Assembly: GCF_011752565.1 (NCBI RefSeq)
Contig: NZ_VWXK01000047.1
Span: forward strand, 1 to 37,465
Length of the DNA stretch: 37,465 nt
Source of the DNA: Pantoea sp. Ap-967
GTDB lineage: Bacteria > Pseudomonadota > Gammaproteobacteria > Pseudomonadales > Pseudomonadaceae
Reading direction: 5' to 3'
The stretch's first letter is position 1, and every line of letters begins with the position of its first letter. The translations under genes were made by a program, and so were the position numbers. Positions 7,942 to 15,870 of the stretch are shown one piece after another. Under the pieces are notes generated by a model that was not told the origin of the DNA, ran no database searches, and saw nothing but the letters and a program-made list of their open reading frames with translations.

Positions 7942-10092
7942 TCAGGCGGTTGATGGCACGGGCTGAGCCCGTGTTCGCGGCGGCTCGACGCCTTGTTGCA
8001 AGCGCTGGAAGCTGGCGGCAATGGCGTCGATCAATGGCTTGTCTGCAATCGGGTCGAGCCCTGGGTAGGGTTTGCCATTGTAATCGCCGCTGTAGGTCAG
8101 CACCGCTTCGACGCGCTCGCCACTGGCCTGGTACAGCTGCTTGATCCGCTGCGCCTCGCGGTCCTTGCCGGCAGGGCAGCGCAAGGCGTGGTGAATCGCC
8201 AAGGCCGCGCCGAAGGCCAGTGCCGGTGCCTGGATGGCGTGCTTGCGGGCAAGGTCGATGCTGCTGAGGATGCGCTCGTGGCGCTGCAACTTGCGCAGCG
8301 GGTCACGCCCGACCCGGGCGCAGGGGTCTTTGAACGAGGTTTTGCAGCGCTCCAGGAACGTGCTGGCGAAACTGCGCACCACCTCGGCCATGTGCGGGTA
8401 CTCGGCCACCAGCGCGGGCGCGACTTCCTGGTGGATCAGGCGCTCGGCCAGCGCGCTCACGCGGGCGTCGCCCATGCCCTGGCCAACCCAGGCATGCCCC
8501 AGCACGCTGGCGTACCAGGCGATGATCGCATGGGGGCCATTCCACAAGCGGTTCTTGATCACCTGGATCTGGGTGATGTCGGCCACCGTCCTGACCTGGC
8601 GCAACCGTTCCAGCAAGGGGCTGCCGCGTTCCACATACAGGGGCATGTCCGGTTCGCTGTTGAACAGAACCAGGTGCAACTGGCTCAGGGCACTGCTGGA
8701 CTGGGCGAACGGCCTGAAATGGCCGATCAGGCGTTCGTACTCGGGCACGGGCGTGGTGGTTTTACCCGGGGCCGCCGGTTCGTCTTCCAGGCTGTTGCGA
8801 AAGATCTGCGACTTGATGCGCAACTGGCGCACCAGCGCCTCGTTACTGATCTTGCAAACGATGCGGCTGACCACCGTTTCGGCGAAGTGGGTTTTTTCCA
8901 GCACTTGCTGGCAGATGCCGGGCGGGCACAACAGCGCCAATTGCGCTTGTACCTGCCGGCGCACGAACGCCGCACCACCGACTTTGTTCAGCACGATCAG
9001 CAGGGTCAGCTCGCGGCCGCGCCGCTCGAAGCGTTGCAGCAGCCCTTGGGCAATGACCTTGGCCTGGTGGGCGATGGCCTGCTCGGGCAGGCTCATGCCG
9101 ATCACCTCGGCGGCGGTGTACATGTCGATCACGGCCTGGTCGTCGTCCATGTCGATCATGCGCACGTTGTCGACGGTCTGGTCGAAGGCGGTGGCGCCGT
9201 AGCGCACGCTGTAGCGGCCAAAGGCGGTGACCGACTCCCTGAGCAGGCGCGAGCGGGTGGCGGCGATGATTTCGCACGGCCGGGTGTAGCCGTCCCAGTG
9301 GGAGAGCACTTGGGTCAGGTAACCGCCGCCGATGGCGCCGAAGCCATGGATGCCGACGCGGAACTGGTTCAACGACGAGGGGAAGGGCTCTGCCAGTTCC
9401 GGCATGCCCAGGTCGGGCACGCATTCGCTGAGGTCGGCGAGAAAGGCGTGCATGCTGCGGTAGGCCTTGAGTGCGCCGGCCTTGACCTCGGTGGCCGGTG
9501 GCTTGATGTCCTCGATCAGGATGGCCTGGCCTTCGGCGCGGATCGCCGAGAGCAGGCCATTCTCCGAGTCCTCGACCATGAAACACTGGGCGGGCGGGCA
9601 ATTGAGGGCGCGGGCGGCGCGCTGGAAGATTTCCGGGTGGGGTTTGCCCTGGCTGACTTCATCGCCGCACACGGTGATGTCGAAATACTTGAGCACGTTG
9701 GCGTTGATCAGGTATTCCTCGGCGATGGCGCGGCGGCTGGAGGTGGCCACGGCCAGGGTCAGGCCGGACTTGCGCAGGCGTTCGAGCACTTCCAGCAGGC
9801 CAGCCTTGATCGGCACGCCATGGCTGCGCACGTATTCAAGTTCCAGCTCATCGGCGCGCTGGCGAATGTCCGCGTAGGGGAAGTGTTCGCCGTGGTGGGC
9901 TTTGGCGAGGGCTTCGGCCTTCTTTGCGCTCAGGCCCAGGGAGCCGATCAGCGTCTGCTCGCTCAAGGCCTGGCCGAATATTTCCAGCGAGGCCTGTTTC
10001 AGTGTCTTGAAGCGCAGGCGCTCGGTGTCGAACATCGTGCCATCCATGTCGAAGATGGCGCTGTGAATGGTCTTGCCGTGAAAAAAGATCAT
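7942..10092 (-). CDS. mtlD: Bifunctional mannitol-1-phosphate dehydrogenase/phosphatase
   Basis: A 716-residue fusion. Residues 1-230 form a HAD phosphatase of the beta-phosphoglucomutase-like class (D15 and D17 in IFDMDGT, T117/S118, K150, D175). Residues about 245-716 form a mannitol-type dehydrogenase with a G-x-G-x-x-G NAD(P) site (GIHGFGAIGGG) and the catalytic K-N-H pattern in KNRLWNGPH. The same architecture is known in Acinetobacter MtlD, which reduces fructose-6-phosphate to mannitol-1-phosphate and dephosphorylates it to mannitol, a compatible solute in salt stress. I chose ATG 10092 because AAGGGG lies upstream and the HAD domain begins there. In-frame sequence further upstream (to 10377) is non-conserved. 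No sugar transporter adjoins it, which fits solute synthesis rather than uptake. Confidence 0.88.
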   Translation of the reverse strand: MIFFHGKTIHSAIFDMDGTMFDTERLRFKTLKQASLEIFGQALSEQTLIGSLGLSAKKAEALAKAHHGEHFPYADIRQRADELELEYVRSHGVPIKAGLLEVLERLRKSGLTLAVATSSRRAIAEEYLINANVLKYFDITVCGDEVSQGKPHPEIFQRAARALNCPPAQCFMVEDSENGLLSAIRAEGQAILIEDIKPPATEVKAGALKAYRSMHAFLADLSECVPDLGMPELAEPFPSSLNQFRVGIHGFGAIGGGYLTQVLSHWDGYTRPCEIIAATRSRLLRESVTAFGRYSVRYGATAFDQTVDNVRMIDMDDDQAVIDMYTAAEVIGMSLPEQAIAHQAKVIAQGLLQRFERRGRELTLLIVLNKVGGAAFVRRQVQAQLALLCPPGICQQVLEKTHFAETVVSRIVCKISNEALVRQLRIKSQIFRNSLEDEPAAPGKTTTPVPEYERLIGHFRPFAQSSSALSQLHLVLFNSEPDMPLYVERGSPLLERLRQVRTVADITQIQVIKNRLWNGPHAIIAWYASVLGHAWVGQGMGDARVSALAERLIHQEVAPALVAEYPHMAEVVRSFASTFLERCKTSFKDPCARVGRDPLRKLQRHERILSSIDLARKHAIQAPALAFGAALAIHHALRCPAGKDREAQRIKQLYQASGERVEAVLTYSGDYNGKPYPGLDPIADKPLIDAIAASFQRLQQGVEPPRTRAQPVPSTA

Positions 10093-10177
10093 GCGGTGTT
10101 GCCCCTTGTGTTGCGTGTAACGTGCTGCCCTGAACCCTTTAACGGCCAGGCAGATGGGATGGCTGCGGTGTGCGCAG

Positions 10178-10381
10178 TCAGGTCGGGGGCATGCGGTCGG
10201 CAGGGGGGCGCTTGGGGGTGACCCAGAGGTAGGGCGGGACGGCGCGGGGGGTGCAGAGGAGGGTGGCAAGGGTGGCTTTGATGCGGGCGCATCGTTTGAC
10301 GTTGACGTCACGCCCACTGGCTGCAGCTTGGTGTGCAGACAATGGGCGCACGTAGCGATGGATACGTGTGATTCCAAGCAT
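10178..10381 (-). CDS. Possible small basic protein, 67 aa
   Basis: A weakly supported reading frame in the 438-bp gap between mtlD and the next LysR gene. It begins with ATG, preceded by AAGGAAG at 11 nt, and ends 85 bp before mtlD. Its second half uses mostly G/C at third positions, like real genes here. It is basic and proline-rich (KRPPADRMPPT at the end) and matches no family I recognise. The palindrome TGACGTCA lies within it at 10303-10310. It could equally be untranslated leader of mtlD. Confidence 0.25.
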   Translation of the reverse strand: MLGITRIHRYVRPLSAHQAAASGRDVNVKRCARIKATLATLLCTPRAVPPYLWVTPKRPPADRMPPT

Positions 10382-10482
10382 AAGGTGCTTATCTTCCTTT
10401 TCCGGTGACTGACGTTCCTTTTTTACCCTTGCACGTATGGGCAGGCAGATGCAAGGCGCAGCCGGGCAGCGCGCCACCGCCC

Positions 10483-10583
10483 GTAGGAGCGAGCAAAGCT
10501 CGCGATGCGATCTGACAAGCGCAATCTGCCTCAAGGCATGAGCCCGCCTGTGGGGGCGCATCGCGAGCTTTGCTCGCTCCTAC
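10483..10583. repeat. REP pair, type B inverted
   Basis: GTAGGAGCGAGCAAAGCTCGCGATGCGATCTG-type ends face each other about 100 bp apart, and each end is itself a hairpin (GAGC/GCTC). The same layout, including the GCGATCTG segment, recurs at 25701 and 28249. The stop codon and last 17 codons of the neighbouring LysR gene lie inside this element. Confidence 0.9.
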
Positions 10584-11484
10584 CAACGCCAAACAACCCG
10601 CGCACCACCTCGCGCAACCAGCGGTTGCCGCTGTCCTGGTGATAGCGGGCATGCCAGTGCTGCTTGACGGTAAAACCTTCCACCTCGAACGGGCAGTCAT
10701 GCACCCTGAGCCCATGCATGTCGGCCAACGTCTGGCCGATGTGCCGGGGCAGCGTGGCGAGCAGGTCGGTGGTGCCGATGATCATGCCCAACCCCAGAAA
10801 ACCCGGCAGCTCCAGCATGATCCGGCGTTCGACCGCGGCCCGCGCCAGCCCCGCCTCCAGCAGCTTCTGCCCGGTGCCGGCACTGACCTGCACATGCCCC
10901 TCGGCGCGGTAGCGCGCCAGGTTCAAGCCCTTGCCCAGGCGCGGGTGCTGCGGGTTGCTCAGGCACACCCAGTCTTGCTCGAACAACACTTGCTGGTACA
11001 TGCCGCCGCCCAGCCAGGGCACGAAGCCGATGGCAAGGTCCGCCTCGCCCGATTCCAGCGCGCGCTCGGTGTTGCCATCGATGCGCAGGGCCTCCAGGCG
11101 AATACCCGGCGCATGGCTGCGCAAGTGGTTGAGCAGGCTGGGCAGCAAGGTGATATGGCTGGCATCGCTTACGCACAGGCGCAAGCGCCGTTGGGCGGTC
11201 GCGGCAATGAACTGCGGCTCCCAGGCGGCCAGCCGGCGCAGTGATTCCAGCACCTCGCGGCACGGGCCAATCAGCTGCTCGGCCCGAGGCGTGGGGGCCA
11301 TGCCGCCTGGGGTGCGCACGAACAGCGGGTCATTGAGCTGCTCGCGCAGGCGCCCCAGCCAGATGCTGATGGTCGGCTGGCTCTGCCCCAGTTGCTCGGC
11401 GGCGCGGGTCACGCTGCGGCAGTGGTAGAGCACGTCGAACAGCTGCAGCAGCTTGGGCTCGGGCAGTGCTTCGCGTGCATCCAT
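10531..11484 (-). CDS. LysR-family regulator of the acyl-CoA/AroE operon
   Basis: A 317-residue LysR regulator of the NodD/NahR-like branch. The N-terminal helix-turn-helix is at about residues 10-70 (RSVTRAAEQLGQSQPTISIWLGRLR), followed by a PBP2 effector domain. It is divergent from the operon starting at 11578, with a perfect 7-bp dyad between them, so it is the likely regulator of that operon. I prefer ATG 11484, as family conservation begins right there. An ATG at 11517 is possible but would place the dyad inside the gene. The last 17 residues (from GRSEQSS to the stop) are encoded by a REP element, so the native C-terminus was probably replaced or extended. Confidence 0.85.
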   Translation of the reverse strand: MDAREALPEPKLLQLFDVLYHCRSVTRAAEQLGQSQPTISIWLGRLREQLNDPLFVRTPGGMAPTPRAEQLIGPCREVLESLRRLAAWEPQFIAATAQRRLRLCVSDASHITLLPSLLNHLRSHAPGIRLEALRIDGNTERALESGEADLAIGFVPWLGGGMYQQVLFEQDWVCLSNPQHPRLGKGLNLARYRAEGHVQVSAGTGQKLLEAGLARAAVERRIMLELPGFLGLGMIIGTTDLLATLPRHIGQTLADMHGLRVHDCPFEVEGFTVKQHWHARYHQDSGNRWLREVVRGLFGVGRSEQSSRCAPTGGLMP

Positions 11485-11494
11485 TATTGCGAAT

Positions 11495-11512
11495 CTCAAT
11501 AGTTGTATTGAG
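11495..11512. promoter_or_regulatory. Candidate LysR operator, perfect dyad
   Basis: CTCAATA-GTTG-TATTGAG: perfect 7-bp arms around 4 bases in the 93-bp gap between the divergent LysR gene and the PanE-like gene. This is the expected place and form for a LysR recognition site controlling both directions. Confidence 0.6.
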
Positions 11513-11577
11513 GCCATTGTATAGCGCAAATAAGACCTCCTGCATAAGGTGGCTGCACACCACAGGAGGTTTGCGAC

Positions 11578-12525
11578 GTGAAGATCTGCATTCTGGGCGC
11601 CGGCGCCCTGGGTTGCGCCATTGGCGCGGCCTTGAGCGAGGCGGGGCATGAAACCTGGCTGTTGAACCGAGGCCGCGCCCATGTCGAGGCGATGAACCAG
11701 CATGGCCTGCACGTGCAGGACGAGCGCGGCGAGCGCAGGGTGGCGGTAAAGGCGGCGACCTGCGCCGAAACGGTTGGCGTAGCCGACCTGGTGGTGGTGC
11801 TGGTGAAGTCGTTCCACACCGCTGAAGCCATCGCCGGAGCAGCATCGCTGATTGGGCCGCACACCTCTGTGCTGTCACTGCAAAATGGCCTGGGCCACGA
11901 AGATATCCTGGCCGAGGCGGTGGGCCGCGAGCGGGTGCTGGCCGGCAAGACCTACGTCGGCGGCGTGCTGCTCGGGCCAGGTTCGATCCGCGCTGGCGTG
12001 GCGGGCAAGCAGACCTTTATCGGCGAACTCGACGGGCAACTGACGCCACGGTTGCAGGCCATTGCCGACGCCTTCAACGGTGCCGGGCTGGCCACCACGG
12101 CCAGTGACAACATCCTCGGCACCCTGTGGGACAAGCTGCTGGTCAACGTTGCCACTGGCGCCTTGAGCGGCATCACCATGCTCAGCTATGGCCAGCTGTA
12201 CAGCGAGCCGCTGCTTGAAAGCACGGCCAAGGCCGCCGTGGCCGAGGCCATCAGCGTTGCCCGGCAAGCTGGCATTCGCCTGAGCCTGAACAGCCCCGAA
12301 GCGGCCTGGACACTGGCCGCCGAAGGCCTGCCGGCAAGCTTTCGCACCTCGATGCTGCAGAGCCTGGAAAAGGGCTCGATCACTGAAATCGACTTCATCA
12401 ACGGCTCTGTCGTGCGCTGGGGCCAGCGCCACGGCGTGGCCACGCCGGTCAACGCAACCCTGGTGGCCTGTATCAAGGGCATCGAGCGCGCCATGGCCGA
12501 CCACCAGAAAAGGGAGCACCCATGA
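11578..12525 (+). CDS. Ketopantoate reductase-like 2-oxoacid reductase (ApbA/PanE family)
   Basis: A 315-residue protein of ketopantoate reductase length and layout. The N-terminal Rossmann domain has G7-x-G9-x-x-G12 and R31 (LLNRGR), the usual NADPH-phosphate contact. N103 follows in LQNGLG. The helical C-terminal domain carries catalytic K186 (LWDKLLVN) and E270 (SITEIDF). It is the first gene of a six-gene operon. The start is GTG, with the strong site CAGGAGG 9 nt upstream, and its stop overlaps the next start as ATGA. Family members reduce 2-oxo acids (classically ketopantoate), but the acyl-CoA neighbours suggest a catabolic 2-oxo or 2-hydroxy acid here. Substrate unknown. Confidence 0.85.
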   Translation: MKICILGAGALGCAIGAALSEAGHETWLLNRGRAHVEAMNQHGLHVQDERGERRVAVKAATCAETVGVADLVVVLVKSFHTAEAIAGAASLIGPHTSVLSLQNGLGHEDILAEAVGRERVLAGKTYVGGVLLGPGSIRAGVAGKQTFIGELDGQLTPRLQAIADAFNGAGLATTASDNILGTLWDKLLVNVATGALSGITMLSYGQLYSEPLLESTAKAAVAEAISVARQAGIRLSLNSPEAAWTLAAEGLPASFRTSMLQSLEKGSITEIDFINGSVVRWGQRHGVATPVNATLVACIKGIERAMADHQKREHP

Positions 12526-12920
12526 ACCCGCCAAAAGCGTACCTGGAACACGTCGCGTTCTGGGTCAAGGACATCCAGTGGCATATCCGTTTCTTCAGCG
12601 AAGTGTGCGGCATGGCCATGCGTGAAGTGCAAGGCGACGTCGAGCAGCCGGCGCAGTATTGGACGCTCGGCGGCCTGCAGTTCATCCACCAGCCGGACTT
12701 CGCCGGGCCCGAAGGGCGCATGGCGCACCTGGGCATCATGTGCGAAGACCTGGAAGCGGCGTTGGCCGCCGCGCAGCGCTTCGGTGTCAGTGAAATGCCC
12801 CAGGGCCGCAACTGGCTGCGCCTGCCCGATGGCCTGGCAGTCGAATTCATCCAGGCGCTGCCGGCCACCAGCGTGCACCAGGCGCTGGCCATCGACCCAC
12901 GGCAGGAGGTGCAGGCATGA
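12522..12920 (+). CDS. VOC-superfamily (glyoxalase-like) protein
   Basis: A 132-residue vicinal-oxygen-chelate protein of single-enzyme length, made of two beta-alpha-beta-beta-beta modules. Likely metal ligands are H10 (LEHVAFWV), H69 (MAHLGI) and E108 (AVEFIQ), the three positions normally used by this fold. VOC enzymes do isomerisations, epimerisations and C-C cleavages next to a metal-bound oxygen. In acyl-CoA gene sets they are often methylmalonyl-CoA epimerase-like or of unknown function. It overlaps both neighbours by 4 bp (ATGA), implying coupled translation. The specific reaction is unknown. Confidence 0.8.
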   Translation: MNPPKAYLEHVAFWVKDIQWHIRFFSEVCGMAMREVQGDVEQPAQYWTLGGLQFIHQPDFAGPEGRMAHLGIMCEDLEAALAAAQRFGVSEMPQGRNWLRLPDGLAVEFIQALPATSVHQALAIDPRQEVQA

Positions 12921-13372
12921 GCGTGGTGGAAAAATACTGGGACGATGCCCACGAGGGCGATGAGTGCATCAGCCCGAGCTACACCGTGACCCGCGAGCGC
13001 ATCCTGGCCTACGCCGAACTCACCGGCGACCACACCCCGGTGCACGTCGACGAGGCCTATGCCAAGGCCAGCCACTTCGGTTGCCTGGTGGCCCACGGCC
13101 TGTTCGGGCTGTCGATCGCCGATGGCCTGAAAACTCAGTGCGACTACCGTTTCCTGCCGGGCATGTCGCTGGGCTGGACCTGGGACTTCGTGCTGCCGAT
13201 CAAGGTCGACGACGTGCTGCATGTACGCATGCGGGTGGGGGCGATGCGCCCGAGCAACAGCCGCCCGGGCTGGGGCATCGTGGTGCTGCCGTCGGAGCTT
13301 ATCAACCAGCACGGCGAAGTCGTGCAACGTGGCGAGCACCGGCTGATGGTGCCGCGCAGGGGGCAGGCATGA
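12917..13372 (+). CDS. MaoC-like hot-dog enoyl-CoA hydratase
   Basis: A 151-residue single hot-dog domain. The hydratase-2 motif is clear: D38 and H43 in GDHTPVHVDEAYA are the usual catalytic pair, followed by FGCLVAHGLFGLS on the central helix. Family members hydrate trans-2-enoyl-CoA or mesaconyl/itaconyl-type CoA thioesters. Together with the CoA-transferase that follows, it implies that an unsaturated acid is activated to its CoA ester and hydrated, or the reverse. It overlaps both neighbours by 4 bp. Confidence 0.85.
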   Translation: MSVVEKYWDDAHEGDECISPSYTVTRERILAYAELTGDHTPVHVDEAYAKASHFGCLVAHGLFGLSIADGLKTQCDYRFLPGMSLGWTWDFVLPIKVDDVLHVRMRVGAMRPSNSRPGWGIVVLPSELINQHGEVVQRGEHRLMVPRRGQA

Positions 13373-14601
13373 AGCAGGCATTGCCATTGGCAGGCATCCG
13401 CGTCATCGACTACAGCCACTTCCTTGCCGGGCCTTACGTGGGGCGTTGCCTGGCTGCGCTGGGCGCCGAGGTGATCAAGGTGGAGCGGCCGGGCAGCGGC
13501 GATGCCGGCCGCCAGCATGCCTTCACCCTGGACGACCAGCAGAGCGGTTACTTCCTGCAGTTGAACATGGGCAAGCAGGGCGTCAGCGTGAACATGAAAG
13601 ACCCACGCGGCAAGGCCTTCATGCAGCGCCTGGCCGACTCGGCCGATGTGTTCATCGAGAACTACCGCCCCGGCGCACTGGACAAGCTGGGCCTGGGCTA
13701 CGCCGAGCTTGCGGCGCGCAACCCGCGCCTGGTGTACTGCTCGATCTCCGCCTACGGCCATACCGGGCCGGACGCCCACCGTGCCGGTTTCGGGCTGATC
13801 GCCGAGGCCAAGAGCGGGATCATGCAGATGGTCGGCGTGCCCGGAGAAGCGCCGCCGTTGCTGCGCATTTCCCTGGGCGACATGTACACCGGCATTCATG
13901 CGGTGGCGGCAGTCAATGCGGCGCTGCTGGGCCGGGTGAGCAGTGGCCGTGGCCAGCATATCGACATGGCCCTGTACGACACCCTGGTGTCGATGCACGA
14001 GTACGCGGTGCAGTGCTACACCCTGTCCGGCGGCACCGTGCTGCCGCAGCAAACCGGCCACGACATGCCCACCTCGACCCTGTACGGCGTGTTTCGCGCC
14101 GCCGACGGCGACCTGGTGATCGCCGCCCAGGTGGATGATGCCTGGCAACGCTTTGCCAGCATGCTCGAAGCCAACGGCGGCCCGCCCGGGTTCGGCAGCG
14201 ACCACCGCTACCACAGCCTCAATGGCCGCAATGCCCACCGCGAGGCGATTCTGGCGGTGGTACGCGACTGGGTTGGTGTGCGCCCGGTGGCCGAGATTCT
14301 GGCGTTGCTCGATGGCATCGACATTCCCAGCGCCAAGGTGCAGCGCATCGACGAGGTGCTGGCCGACCCGCAGATCCAGGCGCGCAACATGGTCATCGAA
14401 CAGCAGCACCCGCGCTATGGCAGCGTGCGCCTGGCCAACCTGCCGTTTCGATTTTCCGGTTGCGACACCACGATTTACCAAGTGGCCCCCGACCTTGGCC
14501 AGCACAATGCCGAAATCGCCGCCAGCCTGGGCCTGAGCGCTGAAGAAATCACGGCCCTGCAGGCAGACGGTGTGCTGTTTACCCACGGAGATGCACGATG
14601 A
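13369..14601 (+). CDS. CaiB/BaiF family (type III) CoA-transferase
   Basis: A 410-residue family III CoA-transferase. The N-terminal block GIRVIDYSHFLAGPYVGRCLA is diagnostic. D171 (LGDMYTG) corresponds to the aspartate that forms the acyl anhydride in formyl-CoA transferase. Full family length. The enzyme moves CoA between carboxylic acids, for example from succinyl-CoA to the pathway substrate. AGGGGG precedes its ATG, which overlaps the MaoC stop. No CoA ligase, acyl-CoA dehydrogenase, thiolase or CitE-type lyase is present in the operon, so downstream steps must use unlinked enzymes or be replaced by the AroE/AroQ-type steps. Confidence 0.88.
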   Translation: MKQALPLAGIRVIDYSHFLAGPYVGRCLAALGAEVIKVERPGSGDAGRQHAFTLDDQQSGYFLQLNMGKQGVSVNMKDPRGKAFMQRLADSADVFIENYRPGALDKLGLGYAELAARNPRLVYCSISAYGHTGPDAHRAGFGLIAEAKSGIMQMVGVPGEAPPLLRISLGDMYTGIHAVAAVNAALLGRVSSGRGQHIDMALYDTLVSMHEYAVQCYTLSGGTVLPQQTGHDMPTSTLYGVFRAADGDLVIAAQVDDAWQRFASMLEANGGPPGFGSDHRYHSLNGRNAHREAILAVVRDWVGVRPVAEILALLDGIDIPSAKVQRIDEVLADPQIQARNMVIEQQHPRYGSVRLANLPFRFSGCDTTIYQVAPDLGQHNAEIAASLGLSAEEITALQADGVLFTHGDAR

Positions 14602-15416
14602 GCGACCGCTATGCAGTGATCGGCCGGCCGATCAACCACACCAAGTCACCGCTGATTCATGGCCTGTTCGCCCAGGCCAGCCACCAGCAGTTGGCGTACG
14701 GCGCCATCGAAGGGACGCTGGACGGTTTCGAGGCCCAGGTGCTGCAGTTTCGCGAGGGCGGCGGGCTGGGCATGAACATCACCGCACCGTTCAAGCTGCG
14801 CGCCTTCGAACTGGCCGACCGGCGCAGCGAGCGGGCGCAACTGGCACGGGCGGCCAACGCGCTGAAATTCGAGGACGGCCGCATCGTGGCCGAGAACTTC
14901 GATGGCATCGGCTTGCTGCGCGACATCGAAGAGAACTTTGGCGAGCCGCTGCGCAACCGCCGGGTGCTGATGCTGGGCGCTGGCGGTGCGGTGCGCGGGG
15001 CGTTGTTGCCGTTCCTGCAGGCAGGCCCACGCGAGCTGGTGATCGCCAACCGCGACATGGCCAAGGCGCTGGCCCTGCGCAACGAACTCGATCACCCACG
15101 GCTGCGCATCAGCCGTTATGAGGAACTGCAAGGGCAGGCGTTCGACATCGTGGTCAACGCCACCTCGGCGAGCTTGACCGGCGAGCTGCCGCCGTTGCCG
15201 GGCGCGGTGCTGGGCGAGGCCCGCCTGGCCTACGAGTTGGCCTATGGCAAAGGCCTCACCCCGTTCCTGGACTTGGCCCGGGAGCAGGGCGTGGCGCGCC
15301 TGGCCGACGGTGTCGGCATGCTGGTGGAGCAGGCGGCAGAAGCCTTTGCCTGGTGGCGCGGGGTGCGGCCAGGCACGCGCGCCGTGATCGATCAACTGAC
15401 GATTCCCTTGGAGTAA
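14598..15416 (+). CDS. AroE-like shikimate/quinate dehydrogenase paralogue
   Basis: A 272-residue shikimate dehydrogenase-family protein of AroE length. Substrate-site residues are largely kept: S17 in HTKSP, catalytic K66 in NITAPFK, N87 and D102. The NADP site is GAGGA (127-131), with N151-R152 for the 2'-phosphate, so NADPH use is likely. Differences from E. coli AroE: HSKSP is HTKSP, and the NTDG motif is NFDG (F101), which places an aromatic ring next to the catalytic aspartate. Its place in a catabolic-looking, LysR-controlled operon and its pairing with AroQ suggest a secondary paralogue rather than the housekeeping aroE. Substrate may be quinate, shikimate or a related alicyclic acid. 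ATGA overlap with the CoA-transferase. Confidence 0.82.
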   Translation: MSDRYAVIGRPINHTKSPLIHGLFAQASHQQLAYGAIEGTLDGFEAQVLQFREGGGLGMNITAPFKLRAFELADRRSERAQLARAANALKFEDGRIVAENFDGIGLLRDIEENFGEPLRNRRVLMLGAGGAVRGALLPFLQAGPRELVIANRDMAKALALRNELDHPRLRISRYEELQGQAFDIVVNATSASLTGELPPLPGAVLGEARLAYELAYGKGLTPFLDLAREQGVARLADGVGMLVEQAAEAFAWWRGVRPGTRAVIDQLTIPLE

Positions 15417-15420
15417 GCCC

Positions 15421-15870
15421 ATGGTTGCCACGGTGCTGATGCTGCATGGCATCAACCACAACATGTTCGGCAAACGCGACCCACGTCAGTACGGCACGGC
15501 CACCCTGGCCGACATCGACGGGGCCTTGTTGGCGCTGGGCGAGGCACTGGGGGCGCGGGTCGAGAGCTTCCACAGCAACTTCGAAGGCGCCCTGTGCGAG
15601 CGCATTCACCTGGCCCATGAGCAACGGGTGGATGCCGTGCTGATCAATGCCGGGGCCTGGACCCATTACAGCTACGGCATTCGTGACGCGCTGGCCATTC
15701 TTGAGGCGCCGGTGGTTGAAGTGCACATGTCGAACATCCATGCTAGGGAGCCGTTTCGCCATCATTCGGTGTTCGCCGACGTGGTGCGCGGGCAGATCTG
15801 CGGGTTTGGGGTTGAAACCTACCTGCTGGCGCTGCGTGCGGCGATGAACATGATCAAAGGGCTCGTGTAG
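15421..15870 (+). CDS. aroQ: Type II 3-dehydroquinate dehydratase
   Basis: A 149-residue type II dehydroquinase. All usual active-site residues are present: N12, R19, Y24 (the catalytic tyrosine in the QYG block), N76, H82, H102, S104, R109 and R113. It should therefore be able to interconvert 3-dehydroquinate and 3-dehydroshikimate. Two substitutions in the normally rigid NGPNLN loop (here HGINHN) set it apart from biosynthetic copies. It starts 4 bp after the AroE-like stop. The TAG stop codon is formed by the TGTAGGAG end of the adjacent REP element. Pairing with an AroE-like gene points to quinate/shikimate-type chemistry in this operon. Confidence 0.85.
   Translation: MVATVLMLHGINHNMFGKRDPRQYGTATLADIDGALLALGEALGARVESFHSNFEGALCERIHLAHEQRVDAVLINAGAWTHYSYGIRDALAILEAPVVEVHMSNIHAREPFRHHSVFADVVRGQICGFGVETYLLALRAAMNMIKGLV

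Noticed and set aside
7993..10221. A 742-codon open frame on the plus strand opposite mtlD
   Set aside because: It is the complement of a GC-rich gene with full catalytic motifs. Its composition (Gln/His/Gly/Val-rich, no family) is typical of a shadow frame.
10093..10377. N-terminal extension of MtlD by 95 residues
   Set aside because: It is proline-rich and unlike any domain. The HAD domain starts right after ATG 10092, which has AAGGGG upstream.
12964..13368. Long N-terminal extension of the CoA-transferase frame
   Set aside because: The CoA-transferase family begins at ATG 13369 with its own AGGGGG site. The upstream part is frame-shifted MaoC sequence.
12190..13890. Isolated TGTACA hexamers (for example near 12197 and 13882) as further light operators
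   Set aside because: They are single, lie inside coding sequence and lack a second copy at 12-base spacing.
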